Assembly: GCA_039961675.1 (NCBI GenBank)
Contig: JABRWC010000007.1
Span: 1 to 64,000 of the forward strand
Origin: JABRWC01 sp039961675
GTDB taxonomy: Bacteria > Planctomycetota > Phycisphaerae > UBA1845 > Fen-1342
Direction of reading: 5' to 3'
DNA: 64,000 nucleotides
In this document: positions 44,381 through 53,821 of the stretch, in pieces
How the letters are laid out: the number at the start of each line of letters is the position of its first letter
Numbering within the stretch: the stretch's first letter is position 1
Program-made: the position numbers and the translations under genes
The notes under the pieces: model-generated
The model's database searches: none
What the model saw: the letters and a program-made list of their open reading frames with translations, nothing else
Told to the model about the DNA's origin: nothing

Positions 44381-46045
44381 GTGGCGGCATACAAGCTCCC
44401 GAAGCTCGACAGACCCGGCAAGCTGAAGCCGAACCAGGTGCTGCTCGTCGCCAGCGGCGACCTGCGCGCGTCCGCCAACCGCGCGTGCTGGCGCGCTCAG
44501 GCCGAGATGGAAGCGGCGCTCGGCATGGCGGTGAAGAGCTGCGGCTTCGAGGTCGTCCGCGCGCACCCGTTCAAGCCGGAAGTTCACCACGGTTTCATCC
44601 GCTCGCAGAAGGAAGGCATGCGCGTGTTCGCCGGGATCGACCCCGGCGTCCGGCTGATCGTCGCCGAGGCCGTCTGGCAGTATTCGCACCACGTGCTCGC
44701 CGGCCTGTGCGCGCACCGCGGCCCGATCCTCACGGTCGCCAACTGGTCCGGCCAGTGGCCCGGGCTGGTGGGGATGCTGAACCTGAACGGCTCACTGACG
44801 AAAGCGGGCGTCCAGTATGCGACGCTGTGGAGCGAGGACTTCGCCGACAAGTGGTTTCTCGACGGGCTGAAGACGTGGCTGAAGTCCGGCAAGCTGGTTC
44901 ACAAGCTCGCGCACGTGAAGCCCTTTGCGAAGGTCCGCGTTCCGGCCGCGGAGCGCAAGCTCGCCGAGGCGCTCGCGGCTCAGCTCCAGCGCGAGAAGGC
45001 GATCATGGGCGTGTTCGACGAAGGCTGCATGGGGATGTACAACGCCATCATCCCCGACCACCTCCTTCACCCCACCGGCGTCTACAAGGAGCGGCTCAGC
45101 CAGTCGGCGCTGTTCTTCGCCGCCACGCAGGTTCACGACCGCGAGGCGGATGCAGTGATGGAATGGCTCCAGAAAGCCGGCATGCAGTTCCGCTTCGGCC
45201 GCGACGACGAGACCGAGCTGACCGAGCGCCAGGTGCGGCTCCAGTGCAAGATGTACATCGCCGCGCTGCGCATCGCCGACGAGTTCGGCTGTGATTGCAT
45301 CGGCATCCAGTACCAGCAGGGGCTGAAGGACTGCCTGCCGGCGTCGGACCTGGCCGAGGGCATGCTGAACAACGCCGACCGTCCGCCGGCGAAGTCGGCC
45401 GACGGCGCGCGCGTGCTGCTGGACGGCGAGCCGCTGCCGCATTTCAACGAGGTGGACGAGTGCGCCGGGCTGGACGGCCTGCTCACGTATCGCCTGCACA
45501 AGGCGATGGGGCAGCCGGTCGAGAGCACCCTGCACGACCTGCGCTGGGGAGACGCCGACCGTTCCGGCACGACCGACGAGTACGTGTGGGTGTTCGAGAT
45601 CAGCGGCGCCGCGCCGCCGGCGCATTTCATCGACGGCTGGCGCGGCGCGGTCGGCGAGCGGCAGCCGCCGATGTACTTCCGCCTCGGCGGCAGCACGCTC
45701 AAGGGCGTAAGCAAGCCGGGCGAGATCGTCTGGTCGCGCGTCTACGTCGAGGACGAAGCGCTGAACATGGACCTCGGCCGCGCCAAGGTGGTGAAGCTCC
45801 CGGACTCCGAGACGCAGCGCCGCTGGAACGCCACCACGCCGCAATGGCCGATCATGCACGCCGTGCTCTACGGCATCAGCCGTGACCAGATGATGGCGCG
45901 GCACAAATCCAACCACATCCAGGTTGCGTACGCGAGCAGCGCCGCGGCGGCAGACAAGGTGCTGCTGGCAAAGGGCGCGCTGGCCGAAAGCCTGGGTCTG
46001 CGCGTGCACGTGTGCGGCACGCGGAAGAACGGCGCCGCGTGGTGA
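44381..46045 (+). CDS. L-fucose isomerase-like protein
   Basis: 554 residues similar to L-fucose/L-arabinose isomerases, which convert an aldose to a ketose with a Mn2+ site. Recognisable: TVANWSGQWPGLVGMLNL (118-135), the metal-binding Glu214 in MGVFDEGCMGMYNA, IGIQYQQGLKDC and HFNEVDECAGLDGLLTYR. GTG 44381 has GGAGGG 5 bases upstream. Convergent with the ABC importer genes; with rhamnulokinase at 49.8 kb it suggests a 6-deoxysugar pathway. The true substrate is open. Confidence 0.8.
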   Translation: MAAYKLPKLDRPGKLKPNQVLLVASGDLRASANRACWRAQAEMEAALGMAVKSCGFEVVRAHPFKPEVHHGFIRSQKEGMRVFAGIDPGVRLIVAEAVWQYSHHVLAGLCAHRGPILTVANWSGQWPGLVGMLNLNGSLTKAGVQYATLWSEDFADKWFLDGLKTWLKSGKLVHKLAHVKPFAKVRVPAAERKLAEALAAQLQREKAIMGVFDEGCMGMYNAIIPDHLLHPTGVYKERLSQSALFFAATQVHDREADAVMEWLQKAGMQFRFGRDDETELTERQVRLQCKMYIAALRIADEFGCDCIGIQYQQGLKDCLPASDLAEGMLNNADRPPAKSADGARVLLDGEPLPHFNEVDECAGLDGLLTYRLHKAMGQPVESTLHDLRWGDADRSGTTDEYVWVFEISGAAPPAHFIDGWRGAVGERQPPMYFRLGGSTLKGVSKPGEIVWSRVYVEDEALNMDLGRAKVVKLPDSETQRRWNATTPQWPIMHAVLYGISRDQMMARHKSNHIQVAYASSAAAADKVLLAKGALAESLGLRVHVCGTRKNGAAW

Positions 46046-46084
46046 CCGACGGGCGCTGGCCCGACAAACGCTGACAAGTTCCTA

Positions 46085-47092
46085 TCACCGCAATGCCGCG
46101 CGGCGGGCGCGCCATTGGTCCGCCGCGACGGCGATGATGATCATGTGGCCGACGATCATCTCCTGCACAAAGTTCGGCCAGCCCAGAACGGTGCAGCGGT
46201 TCCGCAGGTACGCCATCAGGAATGCCCCGGCCATGGTGCCAGCGATCGAACCTTGTCCGCCGGAGAGCGACGCGCCGCCGATCACCACGGCGGCGATCAC
46301 GTCCAGCTCCACGCCGACGGCGACGGTCGGGTCGCCCTGAGTCAGCCGTGCGAACTGAAACAGCCCGGCCAGACCGGTCAGCGCGCCGGCCAGCACGTAA
46401 ATCTGCGTTTTTACGCGCGTCACGCGCACGCCGCAGAGCCGCGCGGTGGCCTCGTTGCTGCCGATCGCCAGAGCGTAGCGGCCGAAGACCGTATGGCGCA
46501 GCACGGCCGCCAGGAAGACCGCCAGCGCGAGCATCAGCCAGACCGCCGGCGCCAGCGGCAGCCAGCTCTGAGCGGGCACGGGCCGTACCCACAGGTCCAG
46601 CCCGTCGGCCGGCGCGCTCACGGGCATGCTGTCGGAAATCCACTTGGCCACGCCGCGAAAAAAGCCCAACGTGCCGAGCGTGGCGATGAACGGCGGCAGG
46701 CGGAGCAGTGTGATCAACGCCGCGTTGTAAAGACCACACGCGGCGCCCGTGGCCAGGGCCAGCACGATCGCGGCCGGAAGCGGCCAGCCGTGCCGCAAGG
46801 CCAGCGCGCTGGCGACGCTCGAAAGCGCAATCGCCGAGCCTACGGAAAGATCGATCCCGCCGCTGACGATCACGAACGTCATTCCCATTGCGGCGATGCC
46901 GACGATGACCATGTGCACGGCGACGGTCTGGAGATCGAGGAGCGTGATCGAAGGGTGCGGCGGGATGGCGTAGAAGACCACGATTACGACCAGCGCACCC
47001 ATGAACGGCGCGAGCGCGGCGGCCAGGCGTTCACGCAGCGCGCTCTTCGGCGTCGCGTCGAGCCGCGCGGCGGCCGTCGGCTCCGTGCTCAT
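46085..47092 (-). CDS. ribose-type ABC sugar importer, permease
   Basis: 335 residues, RbsC-like (BPD_transp_2), about eight to ten membrane segments. Typical stretches: GMTFVIVSGGIDLSVGSAIAL, LPPFIATLGTLGFFRGVA, and GGASLSGGQGSIAGTMAGAF, the coupling region. ATG 47092 overlaps the ATPase stop by 4 bases. Last gene of the importer operon; only one permease gene, so it would act as a homodimer. Confidence 0.92.
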   Translation of the reverse strand: MSTEPTAAARLDATPKSALRERLAAALAPFMGALVVIVVFYAIPPHPSITLLDLQTVAVHMVIVGIAAMGMTFVIVSGGIDLSVGSAIALSSVASALALRHGWPLPAAIVLALATGAACGLYNAALITLLRLPPFIATLGTLGFFRGVAKWISDSMPVSAPADGLDLWVRPVPAQSWLPLAPAVWLMLALAVFLAAVLRHTVFGRYALAIGSNEATARLCGVRVTRVKTQIYVLAGALTGLAGLFQFARLTQGDPTVAVGVELDVIAAVVIGGASLSGGQGSIAGTMAGAFLMAYLRNRCTVLGWPNFVQEMIVGHMIIIAVAADQWRARRAALR

Positions 47093-48618
47093 GTCGCCGC
47101 CCCCCGGCCGCTGGCCGCGACGGCGACCAGCTCGTGGCCGGTCCACTCCACCGCCGGGCGAGCCGGACCGAGCCGTCCGCGATGCATGACGGCGATTCGA
47201 TCGCAGACGCCCAGCAACTCGGGAAAGTAACTGCTGACGATCAGCACGGCCTTTCCCCGCGCCGCGAGCTCGCCGATGAGCCGGTAAATCTGAGCTTTGT
47301 TCGCGACGTCGATGCCGCGCGTCGGCTCGTCCAGGAGAAGCACGTCCACGTCGTGATGGAGCAGGCGCGCCAGGGCGACCTTCTGCTGGTTGCCGCCGGA
47401 GAGCTCGCGCGCCGGCTGGTGCGGGCCGGCGGCGCGGATGTCGAGCCGCGCGAGCCACTCGCCCGCGGTCCGCCGCCAAACGGACGGGCGCACCCAGCCC
47501 GCGCGCGCCACAGGCCCGAGCCGGCTGAGCAGGATGTTGTCTCCCACGGAGCGCGAGACCGCGAGTCCCTCGCACTGCCGGTCCTCGCTGAGCAGGCCGA
47601 CGCCTTGTTCGAGGCGAAGCGACGGTGAACCGCGCGCCGCCGCAGCGGCCGCGCCGAGCGTTCCAATGCGCACGCTGCCGGAGCGCACCGGCTCAAGCCC
47701 GAAGACGCAGCGCAGCAGCTCCGTGCGACCCGCGCCGACCAGCCCGGCCAGTCCCACGATCTCGCCGCGGTGCAGCGTCAGCGAAGCGTCGCGGGGAAGC
47801 CGTCGGCCGCAGATTGATTCGATGCGCAGGATCGGCTCGCCGATCGTGTGCGGCGTCCGCGGGTACATTTCGTCCACGCGCCGGCCGATCATCCGCTCGA
47901 TCAGGCGCGCGAGCGTCACGTCGGCCAGTTCGCCGCTGCCGCCGTTGCGGCCGTCGCGCAGCACCGTGAAGCGCTGCGCGACGCGCTGCACTTCCTCGAG
48001 GAAGTGCGAGATATAGATGACCGTGACGCCGGCGGTGCGGAGGTGCTCGACGACCTGGAACAGGCGTTCAATGTCGGCCAGGCCAAGGCTGCTCGTCGGT
48101 TCGTCCATCACCAGCACGCGCGCATCGAGCAGCAGCGCCCGGACGATCTCGACCACCTGTCGATCCGCGGGGGAAAGCCGCTTCACCACGGCTTCGGGAC
48201 GGATGTCGGGGCGGTTCAGCCGCGTGAGCACTTCGGAGATGCGCCGGCGGTCCGCGGCGCGGCGGATGAATCCGGCGACGTGGCGTTCGCAGCCGAGCGT
48301 GATGTTCTGCTCGACGGTGAGGTGCGGGGCGAGGTTCAGCTCCTGATAGATCATCGCCACGCCCGCGGCGCGCGCCTCCTGTGGGTTCGACGGGGCGTAC
48401 GGCACGCCGTCCAGGAACATCGCGCCGGCGTCCGGCCGCACCGCGCCGCTGAGGATTTTCATCAGCGTGGACTTGCCCGCGCCGTTCTCGCCGATCAACG
48501 CGTGGACTTCGCCCGCCTGCGCTTCGAGATGCACTTCGTGCAGCGCGATCGTGGCCCCGAAGCGCTTGCACGCGCCTCGGATTTCCAGGCGCGGCCGATC
48601 GCCCGTGGCCGCCGCCAT
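47089..48618 (-). CDS. ribose-type ABC sugar importer, double ATPase
   Basis: 509 residues with two ATP-binding domains. The first has Walker A GENGAGKST and Walker B VLVMDEPTSSLG, with a weak signature LSPADRQ. The second has a degenerate Walker A (GLVGAGRTELL), signature LSGGNQQK and Walker B VLLLDEPTRGID. This asymmetry is normal for RbsA/XylG-type proteins. ATG 48618 lies one base after the stop of the binding-protein gene. Confidence 0.92.
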   Translation of the reverse strand: MAAATGDRPRLEIRGACKRFGATIALHEVHLEAQAGEVHALIGENGAGKSTLMKILSGAVRPDAGAMFLDGVPYAPSNPQEARAAGVAMIYQELNLAPHLTVEQNITLGCERHVAGFIRRAADRRRISEVLTRLNRPDIRPEAVVKRLSPADRQVVEIVRALLLDARVLVMDEPTSSLGLADIERLFQVVEHLRTAGVTVIYISHFLEEVQRVAQRFTVLRDGRNGGSGELADVTLARLIERMIGRRVDEMYPRTPHTIGEPILRIESICGRRLPRDASLTLHRGEIVGLAGLVGAGRTELLRCVFGLEPVRSGSVRIGTLGAAAAAARGSPSLRLEQGVGLLSEDRQCEGLAVSRSVGDNILLSRLGPVARAGWVRPSVWRRTAGEWLARLDIRAAGPHQPARELSGGNQQKVALARLLHHDVDVLLLDEPTRGIDVANKAQIYRLIGELAARGKAVLIVSSYFPELLGVCDRIAVMHRGRLGPARPAVEWTGHELVAVAASGRGAAT

Positions 48619-48619
48619 C

Positions 48620-49681
48620 TCAGGGCCCGCCTGCGTCCGGCGAGAGCAGCTGCTGAATGTCCGGCGTGTCGAGGTTGTCCTTCGTGACGACGACGACGCC
48701 GGTGTCCTGAAGCGGCTCGACGGTTCGGCCGGAGATGAAATCGACAGCCGTCTTGACTCCCAGGTAGCCCATTCGCTTGGGGTTCTGGACCACCAAACCG
48801 TCGATGTCTCCCGCGCGAAGCGCATCGACCAGCCCCTCGCTGGAGTCGAAGCCCACAAAGCGGACGCGGCCCGCCAGCCCGCGGCTGCGGAGCGCGAGCA
48901 GCATTCCGAACGTGGACGACTCGTTCGGGCAGAACACGCCCTGAATGTCGGTGTTCACGGTCAGCAGGTTCTCGGCCGCTTCCTGCGCGGTGGCGCGCGT
49001 CGCGCCGGCGTAGCGCCGCGGGTCGATCAGCTCGATTCCCTCATGCTTGCCGATCTCTTCCACAAAGCCCGCCTCGCGCTCGGTCGTGCTGGCCGAGCCT
49101 TCCTGGTAGCGCAGCAGCAGCACGCGGCCCTTGCCGCCCAGGACCTCCGCCAGCCGCCTCGCGCCGAGCTGCCCGCCGAGGAAGTTGTTCGTGGCCGCGT
49201 AGCTCACGAAGTCCTTACCGACCTCGCCCGCCAGTCCGGAGTCGATGATGACCACCGGAATCTTCGCCGCCGTCGCTTGTCGCACCGCCGGCAGCAGCGC
49301 CTTGTCGTCCAGCGGGGCGAGGACGATCGCATCCGCGCGGCTGCTGATGAAGTTCTGCACCAGCGAGACCTGCTGCTCGCGGTCGTCCTCACGCTCGGGA
49401 CCGCGGAAGATCACCTCGACGTTGCCCAGTTCGCGCTCGGCCCGGCGGGCGCCGGCGTGGATCGACTTCCAGAAATCGTGCGTCGTGCCCTTGGGAATGA
49501 CCGCAATACGGAGCTTGCGGTCGTGTGCACCGCCGGTCGATAAACGATCCGGCGTCTCGGCGGCCGATGCCGGCGATGCGGTGCGAGCGGCGGTTCCAGC
49601 CGATTCCCCGGCTGGAACGGGCGGCTTCTCGCAGGCGAGCCAGAACGCCAGCAGGGCAACTGACCAGGCAACTCGTGCCAT
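48620..49681 (-). CDS. ribose-type ABC sugar importer, substrate-binding lipoprotein
   Basis: 353 residues. Lipoprotein signal ending LAFWLAC (Cys17), a Ser/Ala/Pro-rich spacer (20-55), then a periplasmic-binding domain of the RbsB/RhaS type: IAVIPKGTTHDFWKSIHAG, ADAIVLAPLDDKALLPAV, VVIIDSGL, GVFCPNESSTFGMLLAL. ATG 49681. First gene of the importer operon. With rhamnulokinase upstream, rhamnose or a related sugar is a fair guess for the ligand. Confidence 0.9.
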   Translation of the reverse strand: MARVAWSVALLAFWLACEKPPVPAGESAGTAARTASPASAAETPDRLSTGGAHDRKLRIAVIPKGTTHDFWKSIHAGARRAERELGNVEVIFRGPEREDDREQQVSLVQNFISSRADAIVLAPLDDKALLPAVRQATAAKIPVVIIDSGLAGEVGKDFVSYAATNNFLGGQLGARRLAEVLGGKGRVLLLRYQEGSASTTEREAGFVEEIGKHEGIELIDPRRYAGATRATAQEAAENLLTVNTDIQGVFCPNESSTFGMLLALRSRGLAGRVRFVGFDSSEGLVDALRAGDIDGLVVQNPKRMGYLGVKTAVDFISGRTVEPLQDTGVVVVTKDNLDTPDIQQLLSPDAGGP

Positions 49682-49798
49682 GAGCGGTCTCCTGGGATTG
49701 GAGATGAGCGAGCGTCATCATAACGGCGTGCAGACGGTGGGCGCGCAACGCCGGCGCGCATCCGCTGGACACGAGCCGTGGCGCATGACGGCCAGGCG

Positions 49799-51271
49799 TC
49801 ACCGGGGGCGGGCCATCCGTGATTCGGCTTGCTCCCATGCCTCATGCTGTCGCGGTTCGTAACGCTTCAACGACACCGAGCGTGAGACGATTGCGCGGAG
49901 CTCCGCGAGCGTGCAGGCGCGACCCTGTGCGAGCAATTGCACGAGCAGGTTGCCGATCGCCGTGGCCTCCGCCGGTCCCGCGACCACGGGCCGGCCAGTC
50001 GCATCGGCGGTGAGCTGGTTGAGCAGGGGGTTCTGCGAACCTCCGCCCACGACGTGGATCGTGCGGATCGGCCGGCCGATCAGGCGCTCCAGCACCGCGA
50101 ACTCGCGGCGGTAGGTGAGGGCAAGGCTCTCCAGGACGCAGCGCGTGACCTCGCCGGGGCTTCGCGGCTCGGGCTGGCCCGCCTCCCGGCACGCTTGCCG
50201 GATTCTCGCCGGCATGTCGCCCGGCTGCATGAAGCGCGGGTCTTCCGTGTGGACCAGGCTCGCGAGCTGCGGCGCGGCGTCGGCGGCCGGAAGCAGTTCC
50301 TCATAACGGCTTGGCGCTCCCTGCGCCGCCCATGTGCGCTGACATTCCTGCAACAACCACAGCCCCGGTACGTTCTTGAGGAAGCGAATGGTTCCGGCCG
50401 CGCCGGCCTCGTTGGTGAAGTTGGCGGCGAGTCCCTCGTCCGTAATCAGCGGGTCGTCGCGCTCGACGCCGACGATGGACCAGGTTCCCGAGCTGATGTA
50501 CGCCCAGTCGTCGCCGCGGCCGGGAACAGCCACGACCGCCGAGGCCGTGTCGTGACAGGCGGTGTGAATCAGCGGCGCGCCGGCCTGCCCCACCTCGTCC
50601 GCAATCTCGCCCGACAGCGGTCCGCAGAGCGTCCCGGTCGGCTGCACCTCCGGCAGGATGCGGGCGGGCAGGTCGAGCTTGCCGAGTAGCTCCTCATCCC
50701 ATTCGCCGCTACGCGGGGACAACATCTGCGAAGTGCTGGCGATGCTCCGCTCGCTTCGGTCCACCCCCGTGAGCCAGAACGCCAGCAAGTCGGGCATGAA
50801 CAGCAGCCGATCCGCCGCGGCCAGCAGGCGCGGCGATTCCGCAGCGGCGGCGAACAACTGGTAAAGCGTGTTGAGCGCCATGAATTGGATGCCGGTGCGG
50901 CGGTAGATCTCCGCTCGCGGCACGCGCTCGAAGACGCGCTGCATGACTCCGTCGGTGCGCGAATCGCGGTAGTGGCGAGGCATTTCAAGCAGCTCGCGCC
51001 GCGCCCCGAGCAGCGCGAAGTCCACGCCCCAGGTGTCGATGCCGAGCGCGTCGAGCGGTACGCCGCGATTCGTGCAGAGGCCGATCGCCCGCCGGATTTG
51101 CTCGAACAGCGCGAAAGCGTCCCAGTAAAGCCGGCCGCGCACGGCAACGGGACCGTTCGGGAAACGGTGCAGTTCCTCGAGCTGAAGCGTCGCCCCGTCG
51201 AATCGGCCGAGCAGCGCGCGGCCGTTCGAGGCGCCCAGGTCGAACGCGAGATAATTCAACGATGAGGACAT
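49799..51271 (-). CDS. rhaB: rhamnulokinase (FGGY kinase)
   Basis: Phosphorylates L-rhamnulose at O1. 490 residues. N-terminal FDLGASNGRALLGRFDG, GIDTWGVDFALLG, TACHDTASAV, YISSGTWSIVG and C-terminal HVVGGGSQNPLLNQLTADA with ATAIGN: the FGGY pattern of RhaB. Related kinases (fuculokinase) differ in the GTWS region, so RhaB is favoured. ATG 51271; weak upstream site. It is 117 bases upstream of the importer genes on the same strand. No aldolase is in the window. Confidence 0.87.
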   Translation of the reverse strand: MSSSLNYLAFDLGASNGRALLGRFDGATLQLEELHRFPNGPVAVRGRLYWDAFALFEQIRRAIGLCTNRGVPLDALGIDTWGVDFALLGARRELLEMPRHYRDSRTDGVMQRVFERVPRAEIYRRTGIQFMALNTLYQLFAAAAESPRLLAAADRLLFMPDLLAFWLTGVDRSERSIASTSQMLSPRSGEWDEELLGKLDLPARILPEVQPTGTLCGPLSGEIADEVGQAGAPLIHTACHDTASAVVAVPGRGDDWAYISSGTWSIVGVERDDPLITDEGLAANFTNEAGAAGTIRFLKNVPGLWLLQECQRTWAAQGAPSRYEELLPAADAAPQLASLVHTEDPRFMQPGDMPARIRQACREAGQPEPRSPGEVTRCVLESLALTYRREFAVLERLIGRPIRTIHVVGGGSQNPLLNQLTADATGRPVVAGPAEATAIGNLLVQLLAQGRACTLAELRAIVSRSVSLKRYEPRQHEAWEQAESRMARPR

Positions 51272-51358
51272 TGCGTCGGTCCGGCCCGGAACGTCATGCT
51301 AACATCCCGCGGAAGAACCCGACCGGGCCGTTGTTGCAGCGGCGTCGCGCCGGTGAAA

Positions 51359-51402
51359 ACACGGGCGCGACGTCCGTGCCACAGGTTTTTCAACGGGCTG
51401 CG
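51359..51402. repeat. intergenic palindrome of the CGGGCG family
   Basis: In the 273-base gap between rhaB and the aminotransferase: ACACGGGCGCGACGTCCGTG (51359-51378), like the element at 5764-5782, then a GTTTTTCAACGGGCTG arm shared with 5704-5724 and 27968-27982. No gene seen in the gap. Confidence 0.55.
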
Positions 51403-51544
51403 TTGGCCGCGGGCTGCGAACGGGGCGTCGCTCGCGCGACTCGCGCACAGATTCCAAGTCAGAGGCGCTTCGCACTGTTCTCGCTCCGCTCGGCGCGACG
51501 CGTCGCGAGCAGTCGTTGCTGCACTGGGCAACGCGGCGTGGGCG

Positions 51545-52750
51545 CTACGCCGTTGCGGCCCCGTTAAGCACCTCTTCGATCGCCGCCTTGAATCCCGGAA
51601 GCGCGCGCTCGATCGTTGCGCGGCCGACGCAGAAGCTCAGGCGCATGTGTCCCGGCCGGCCGAAGCCGCGGCCCGGCACGGCCAGGATGCGATGCCGCAG
51701 CAGCACATTGACGAACTCCACATCGTCGCCGCCGGGCGTCTTCGGGAATGCGTAGAGCGCCCCGCCGGGCATCGTCAGCGAATAGCCGTACTCGCGCAGC
51801 GTTCCGCAGAGCAGGTCGCGGTTGCCGCGGTAGAACTCCACGTCGCAGCACGCCTCGGCGCAGCGCGCCACGACGCGCTGCATGAACGCCGGCATGTTCA
51901 CGAAGCCCAGCGTGCGGTTCAGCATCGTCATCGCCCCCAAAAGCGCCGCCCGCTCCGGCACCTCGGGCGGAACCGCGATGTAGCCGGCACGCTCGCCGGG
52001 GATGCTCAGGTCCTTCGAGTAGCTGGAAACGATGAGCGTGCGCGGGTAGTGCGCCGCGGGAGCCGGGCAGCGGTCCGCGTCATAAACAATGCGGCGGTAC
52101 GGATCGTCGGTCACGATGTAGATCGGCTGTTCGGGCGAGTCTTTCCGCGACAGTGCCGCCGCAAGCTCGCGGCAGCTCGCGTCGCTGAATACGGCGCCGC
52201 TGGGGTTGTTAGGCGTATTGACGATCACCGCGCGCGTCCGCGGCGTGATCGCCGCCTCGATCGCGGCCGCATCGGGCTGGAAGTTCTCATCCGTCTGGAC
52301 CACCACCATCATCGCGCCGGCGTGCTCGATGTAGAAGCGGTACTCGGGGAAGTACGGCGCCAGGACGATGACCTCGTCGCCCGGATCGCAGATCGTGCGC
52401 ATGACGACGTTCAGTCCGCCCGCCGCGCCCGCCGTCAGCAGGACGCCCGATCCGTCTATGTCGATCCCGTACTCGCGGGCGACGAAACGCGCGACGGCCG
52501 CCCGCGTCTCGTCGAAGCCGGCGTTGGGCATGTAGCGGTGCAGCTCCGGGCGAAACTCGGTCGCCGTCTCCCGCAGCGCGCGAAAAAACGCCTCGGGCGG
52601 GGTTCCGTTGGGGTTGCCGAGCGAGAAATCGTAGACGTTCTCTTCACCGAACTGCGCCTTCAGCCGGCGTCCCTTCTCGAACATCTCGCGAATCCAGGAC
52701 GCGGACTTCATGTCCGAGGCGACTTTCAAGGCAATGGGAAGTCGAGACAT
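51545..52750 (-). CDS. class I/II aminotransferase
   Basis: PLP-dependent aminotransferase, 401 residues. The PLP Lys is Lys246 in SSYSKDLSIPGERAG; NTPNNPSGAVFS (178-189) and TAGAAGGLNVVMRT (106-119) are the cofactor-binding loops. Aspartate, alanine or aromatic specificity cannot be told. ATG 52750 follows GGGGG; the upstream frame is not coding. It lies 242 bases downstream of the Hyf-like operon on the same strand, which may or may not be co-transcribed. Confidence 0.88.
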   Translation of the reverse strand: MSRLPIALKVASDMKSASWIREMFEKGRRLKAQFGEENVYDFSLGNPNGTPPEAFFRALRETATEFRPELHRYMPNAGFDETRAAVARFVAREYGIDIDGSGVLLTAGAAGGLNVVMRTICDPGDEVIVLAPYFPEYRFYIEHAGAMMVVVQTDENFQPDAAAIEAAITPRTRAVIVNTPNNPSGAVFSDASCRELAAALSRKDSPEQPIYIVTDDPYRRIVYDADRCPAPAAHYPRTLIVSSYSKDLSIPGERAGYIAVPPEVPERAALLGAMTMLNRTLGFVNMPAFMQRVVARCAEACCDVEFYRGNRDLLCGTLREYGYSLTMPGGALYAFPKTPGGDDVEFVNVLLRHRILAVPGRGFGRPGHMRLSFCVGRATIERALPGFKAAIEEVLNGAATA

Positions 52751-52992
52751 GCGAATGCCCCCTGCCTCCGGCGGCGGCGGTGTCTCAGGCGAGCCGAGCA
52801 CAACGCCGACGGTCCGGCGGCATGCGATCGGCGGTAGCGCCGCGTGGAGCGCGCCAAGCCGGCAGCTCCGAGCGCCCGGAAGGAGGTTACTCGGCGGATC
52901 GCCTGCGGGCCAGTGGGAATGCCTGCGCAGGGCCTCGCAGCGCCGGTGACAGTGGGAATCTGAATTCGTCCGTGCGGCTCGTGCGGCGCGCA

Positions 52993-53763
52993 TCAGCGCT
53001 GTCGCCCGCTGTGAATCCGCCCGATCAGCCGCAGCAACCCGTCCAGGATCGTCAGTGGGTGCGGCGGACAGCCGGGGATGTAGAGATCGACGGGCAGCAC
53101 GCCTTCCACGCCGTTCATCACCGCCGGACTGCCGCGGAACGGTCCGCCGCTGATCGCGCAGGCCCCCACCGCGATCACGATCCGCGGTTTGGGGACCGCC
53201 TCGACCGTCTCGCGCAGGGCGTAGAGCATGTTGCGGCTGATCGCGCCGGTCACGAGCACGCCGTCGGCGTGCCGCGGCGAGGCGACGAACTGGATGCCGA
53301 AGCGTGACAGGTCCCAGCCGACGGTGTTCAGCACGTTGGTGTCCAGATCGCAGGCATTGCAGCTCCCGGCGCACACTTCGCGCAGGCGCAGCGCGCGGCC
53401 GAGCAGCCGGTGCAGCTCGTCCGACATCCGCTGCGCGAGCTTCAACTCGCCCGCGCCGAGGAGCAGGTCGTCGCGCCGCGAGGTCGCCATGCGATGGTCG
53501 CGGGTGTAGCGGATCGCGCCCTCGGGGCAGGCGTCGACGCACGCGGTGCAGAAAAGGCAGCGTCCGAGATCGAGTTGTAGTTCGCCTTCCGCGCTGATCG
53601 CCTGCGTGGGACAGGCGTCGACGCACGCGCGGCAATTGTCCCGGCATTTCGACGGGTCCAGTTCGGGCCGGCCGCGGAATCGCTCGGGAAGCGTGGGCAG
53701 CTCGAGCGGATACTTCGTCGTGCGATGACCCTGCTTGAGCCGGGTCTTGAGTATCTGAAACAT
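52993..53763 (-). CDS. fused ferredoxin/NuoB-like subunit (HyfH-HyfI type)
   Basis: 256 residues. N-terminal two-[4Fe-4S] ferredoxin domain: Cys40, Cys44, Cys47, Cys51 (the first motif has one extra residue, CxxxC) and Cys69, Cys72, Cys75, Cys79. C-terminal NuoB/HyfI-like domain (about 115-256) with SCNACDLD (Cys135, Cys138), GACAISGG (Cys202) and GCPPHP (Cys232), the proximal-cluster site. HyfH and HyfI are separate proteins in E. coli; here they are one chain. Would carry electrons to the HyfG-like subunit. Last gene of the complex, 58 bases after HyfG. Confidence 0.88.
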   Translation of the reverse strand: MFQILKTRLKQGHRTTKYPLELPTLPERFRGRPELDPSKCRDNCRACVDACPTQAISAEGELQLDLGRCLFCTACVDACPEGAIRYTRDHRMATSRRDDLLLGAGELKLAQRMSDELHRLLGRALRLREVCAGSCNACDLDTNVLNTVGWDLSRFGIQFVASPRHADGVLVTGAISRNMLYALRETVEAVPKPRIVIAVGACAISGGPFRGSPAVMNGVEGVLPVDLYIPGCPPHPLTILDGLLRLIGRIHSGRQR

Positions 53764-53821
53764 CCTGCACCCCGTGTGCGGCGCGTAGCGGCTGCGGTTC
53801 GGCTACCGGTCATGGCTTGCG

